This document shows, piece after piece, positions 6,621-6,934 of a DNA stretch of 6,934 bases. The stretch is from the NCBI GenBank assembly GCA_027327685.1, contig DAHVYL010000034.1:1-6934 (forward strand), read 5' to 3'. How positions within the stretch are numbered: the stretch's first letter is position 1; each line of letters begins with the position of its first letter. Made by a program: the position numbers and the translations under genes. The notes beneath the pieces were generated by a model. It was not told the DNA's origin, did no database searches, and saw nothing but the letters and a program-made list of their open reading frames with translations. The stretch is from Candidatus Woesebacteria bacterium. Its GTDB lineage: Bacteria; Patescibacteriota; Microgenomatia; UBA8517.

Positions 6621-6761
6621 TTATATTGACCCATTTTTTTGCGCTATTTTCAAGGCCCTTTTAAGTTCTCCGAAATCGCCCGAAATTTATTTCCGCAAAA
6701 ACTTCAGGAATTCCCAAAAAGTCAGGCTTAGGTCGTGCTCAAGGTGATATATTTTGACCAA
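6621..6761 (-). pseudogene. Possible remnant of a small protein gene with an internal stop
   Basis: On the minus strand a TTG at 6761 opens VKIYHLEHDLSLTFWEFLKF, then LRK and a TAA (6689-6687). The same frame continues past it as ISGDFGELKRALKIAQKNGS and ends at a second TAA (6623-6621). Both halves have natural-looking charged, amphipathic composition, as if one protein of about 45 aa were broken by a single TAT/TAC to TAA change. No ATG or good ribosome binding site is seen and I do not recognise the family. It may also be chance reading of intergenic DNA, or the first half alone may be a 24-aa peptide. Confidence 0.25.
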
Positions 6762-6772
6762 AAACTTACTAG

Positions 6773-6800
6773 TTGACAGTCTACCGGTAGTGTTTAAAAA
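6773..6800 (+). promoter_or_regulatory. Sigma70-type promoter of nrdR
   Basis: A perfect TTGACA -35 (6773-6778), a 16-bp spacer and TAAAAA (6795-6800, four of six matches) as -10. The predicted start at about 6807 would leave a leader of about 55 nt before the nrdR ATG. The spacer is filled by a palindrome resembling an NrdR box, which fits repression by blocking RNA polymerase. Confidence 0.55.
6778..6793 (+). promoter_or_regulatory. Putative NrdR box 1
   Basis: AGTCTACCGGTAGTGT is centred on a perfect 10-bp palindrome (CTACCGGTAG). Its right half, TAGTGT, matches the NrdR-box consensus half-site exactly; overall about 10 of 16 bases match ACACTATATATAGTGT. It lies between the -35 and -10 of the nrdR promoter. 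The centre deviates from the usual AT-rich core, so the assignment rests mainly on its pairing with box 2 and its place upstream of nrdR. Confidence 0.55.
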
Positions 6801-6809
6801 TCATTTCTG

Positions 6810-6825
6810 TCACTACTTGTAGAGT
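6810..6825 (+). promoter_or_regulatory. Putative NrdR box 2
   Basis: TCACTACTTGTAGAGT is an imperfect palindrome (CTAC-TT-GTAG core) with about 11 of 16 matches to the NrdR-box consensus. Its centre is 32 bp from that of box 1, leaving a 16-bp linker, so the two sites face the same side of the helix three turns apart. That is the spacing described for NrdR box pairs. It lies just downstream of the predicted transcription start. Confidence 0.55.
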
Positions 6826-6861
6826 ATTTATTTTACATGTGTGAAATGTGTCTAGATACTT

Positions 6862-6934
6862 ATGAAATGTCCTTTTTGCAGCGCCGCCGAAACCAGTGTC
6901 CTAGAAAGCAGGACTGTTGAAGAAGGGTCGATAA
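6862..6934 (+). CDS. nrdR: NrdR, ribonucleotide reductase repressor (N-terminal fragment, cut by window edge)
   Basis: Only the first 24 codons are in the window. They read MKCPFC, then SAAETSVLESRTVEEGSI, closely matching the conserved NrdR start (M-x-CPFC, a DSR/ESR element, then EGS before the Arg-rich stretch). Cys3 and Cys6 form the first half of the zinc ribbon that binds NrdR boxes; the second Cys pair and the ATP-cone that senses ATP/dATP lie beyond the edge. NrdR represses ribonucleotide reductase genes when dATP is high. An in-frame TAG at 6853-6855 excludes a longer N-terminus, and no clear Shine-Dalgarno sequence precedes the ATG. The truncation is due to the window, not to a mutation. 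Two NrdR-box-like sites upstream suggest autoregulation. Confidence 0.93.
   Translation, partial: MKCPFCSAAETSVLESRTVEEGSI

Noticed and set aside
6707..6714. GGAATTCC palindrome as an operator
   Set aside because: It is a short isolated palindrome with no second copy and no promoter next to it; chance is sufficient.
6617..6770. Intrinsic terminator after the DUF5667-like gene
   Set aside because: T-runs are present (6634-6640) but no stem of useful length precedes them; the GAAAT/ATTTC pairing near 6672-6693 is only 5 bp with no T-tract after it.
1..6934. CRISPR array, tRNA, rRNA or insertion sequence
   Set aside because: No regularly spaced repeats, cloverleaf sequence, rRNA-like stretch, terminal inverted repeats or transposase was seen.

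Overview
The window looks like chromosomal DNA from an uncultured bacterium of the Candidate Phyla Radiation (Patescibacteria), most likely in or near the Microgenomates. This is an inference from gene content: two closely related class A penicillin-binding proteins in tandem, a small DUF5667-like exported helical protein of a kind I associate with CPR and archaeal genomes, an orphan RnlA-like HEPN protein, and short intergenic regions. Both large penicillin-binding protein genes and the DUF5667-like frame read and end normally with TGA or TAA as stops, so the code appears standard and not the TGA=Gly code of Gracilibacteria/Absconditabacteria.

Layout. The left two thirds (about 124-4693) are on the minus strand and hold two tandem bifunctional peptidoglycan synthases: PBP A (745 aa, 4693-2456), then after 64 bp PBP B (755 aa, start corrected to 2391, end 124). 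Each has an intact GT51 glycosyltransferase and an intact transpeptidase domain. They look like an old duplication with different N-terminal anchors and C-terminal tails. A 95-bp divergent region (4694-4788) separates them from a plus-strand group: an RnlA-like HEPN ribonuclease domain protein (4789-5301), a CPBP/Abi intramembrane protease two bases downstream (5304-5951), and an exported DUF5667-like protein (5996-6616). A 245-bp intergenic region follows. Its right half carries a sigma70-type promoter with two NrdR-box-like palindromes 32 bp apart. The window ends inside the first 24 codons of nrdR, recognised by its MKCPFC zinc-ribbon start.

How the genes fit together. The two PBPs should polymerise and cross-link peptidoglycan at the outer face of the membrane. 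The HEPN and CPBP genes are tightly coupled and could form a small toxin-like or stress/defence module, but no antitoxin is visible and this is a hypothesis. The nrdR promoter arrangement suggests that the repressor controls its own synthesis. Several starts have a TATAAT- or TGNTACAAT-type -10 close to the start codon. The HEPN start in particular has no ribosome binding site and looks leaderless.

Least understood parts: bases 1-101, where no gene can be assigned, and 6621-6761, where the minus strand reads like a small gene broken by one stop codon.
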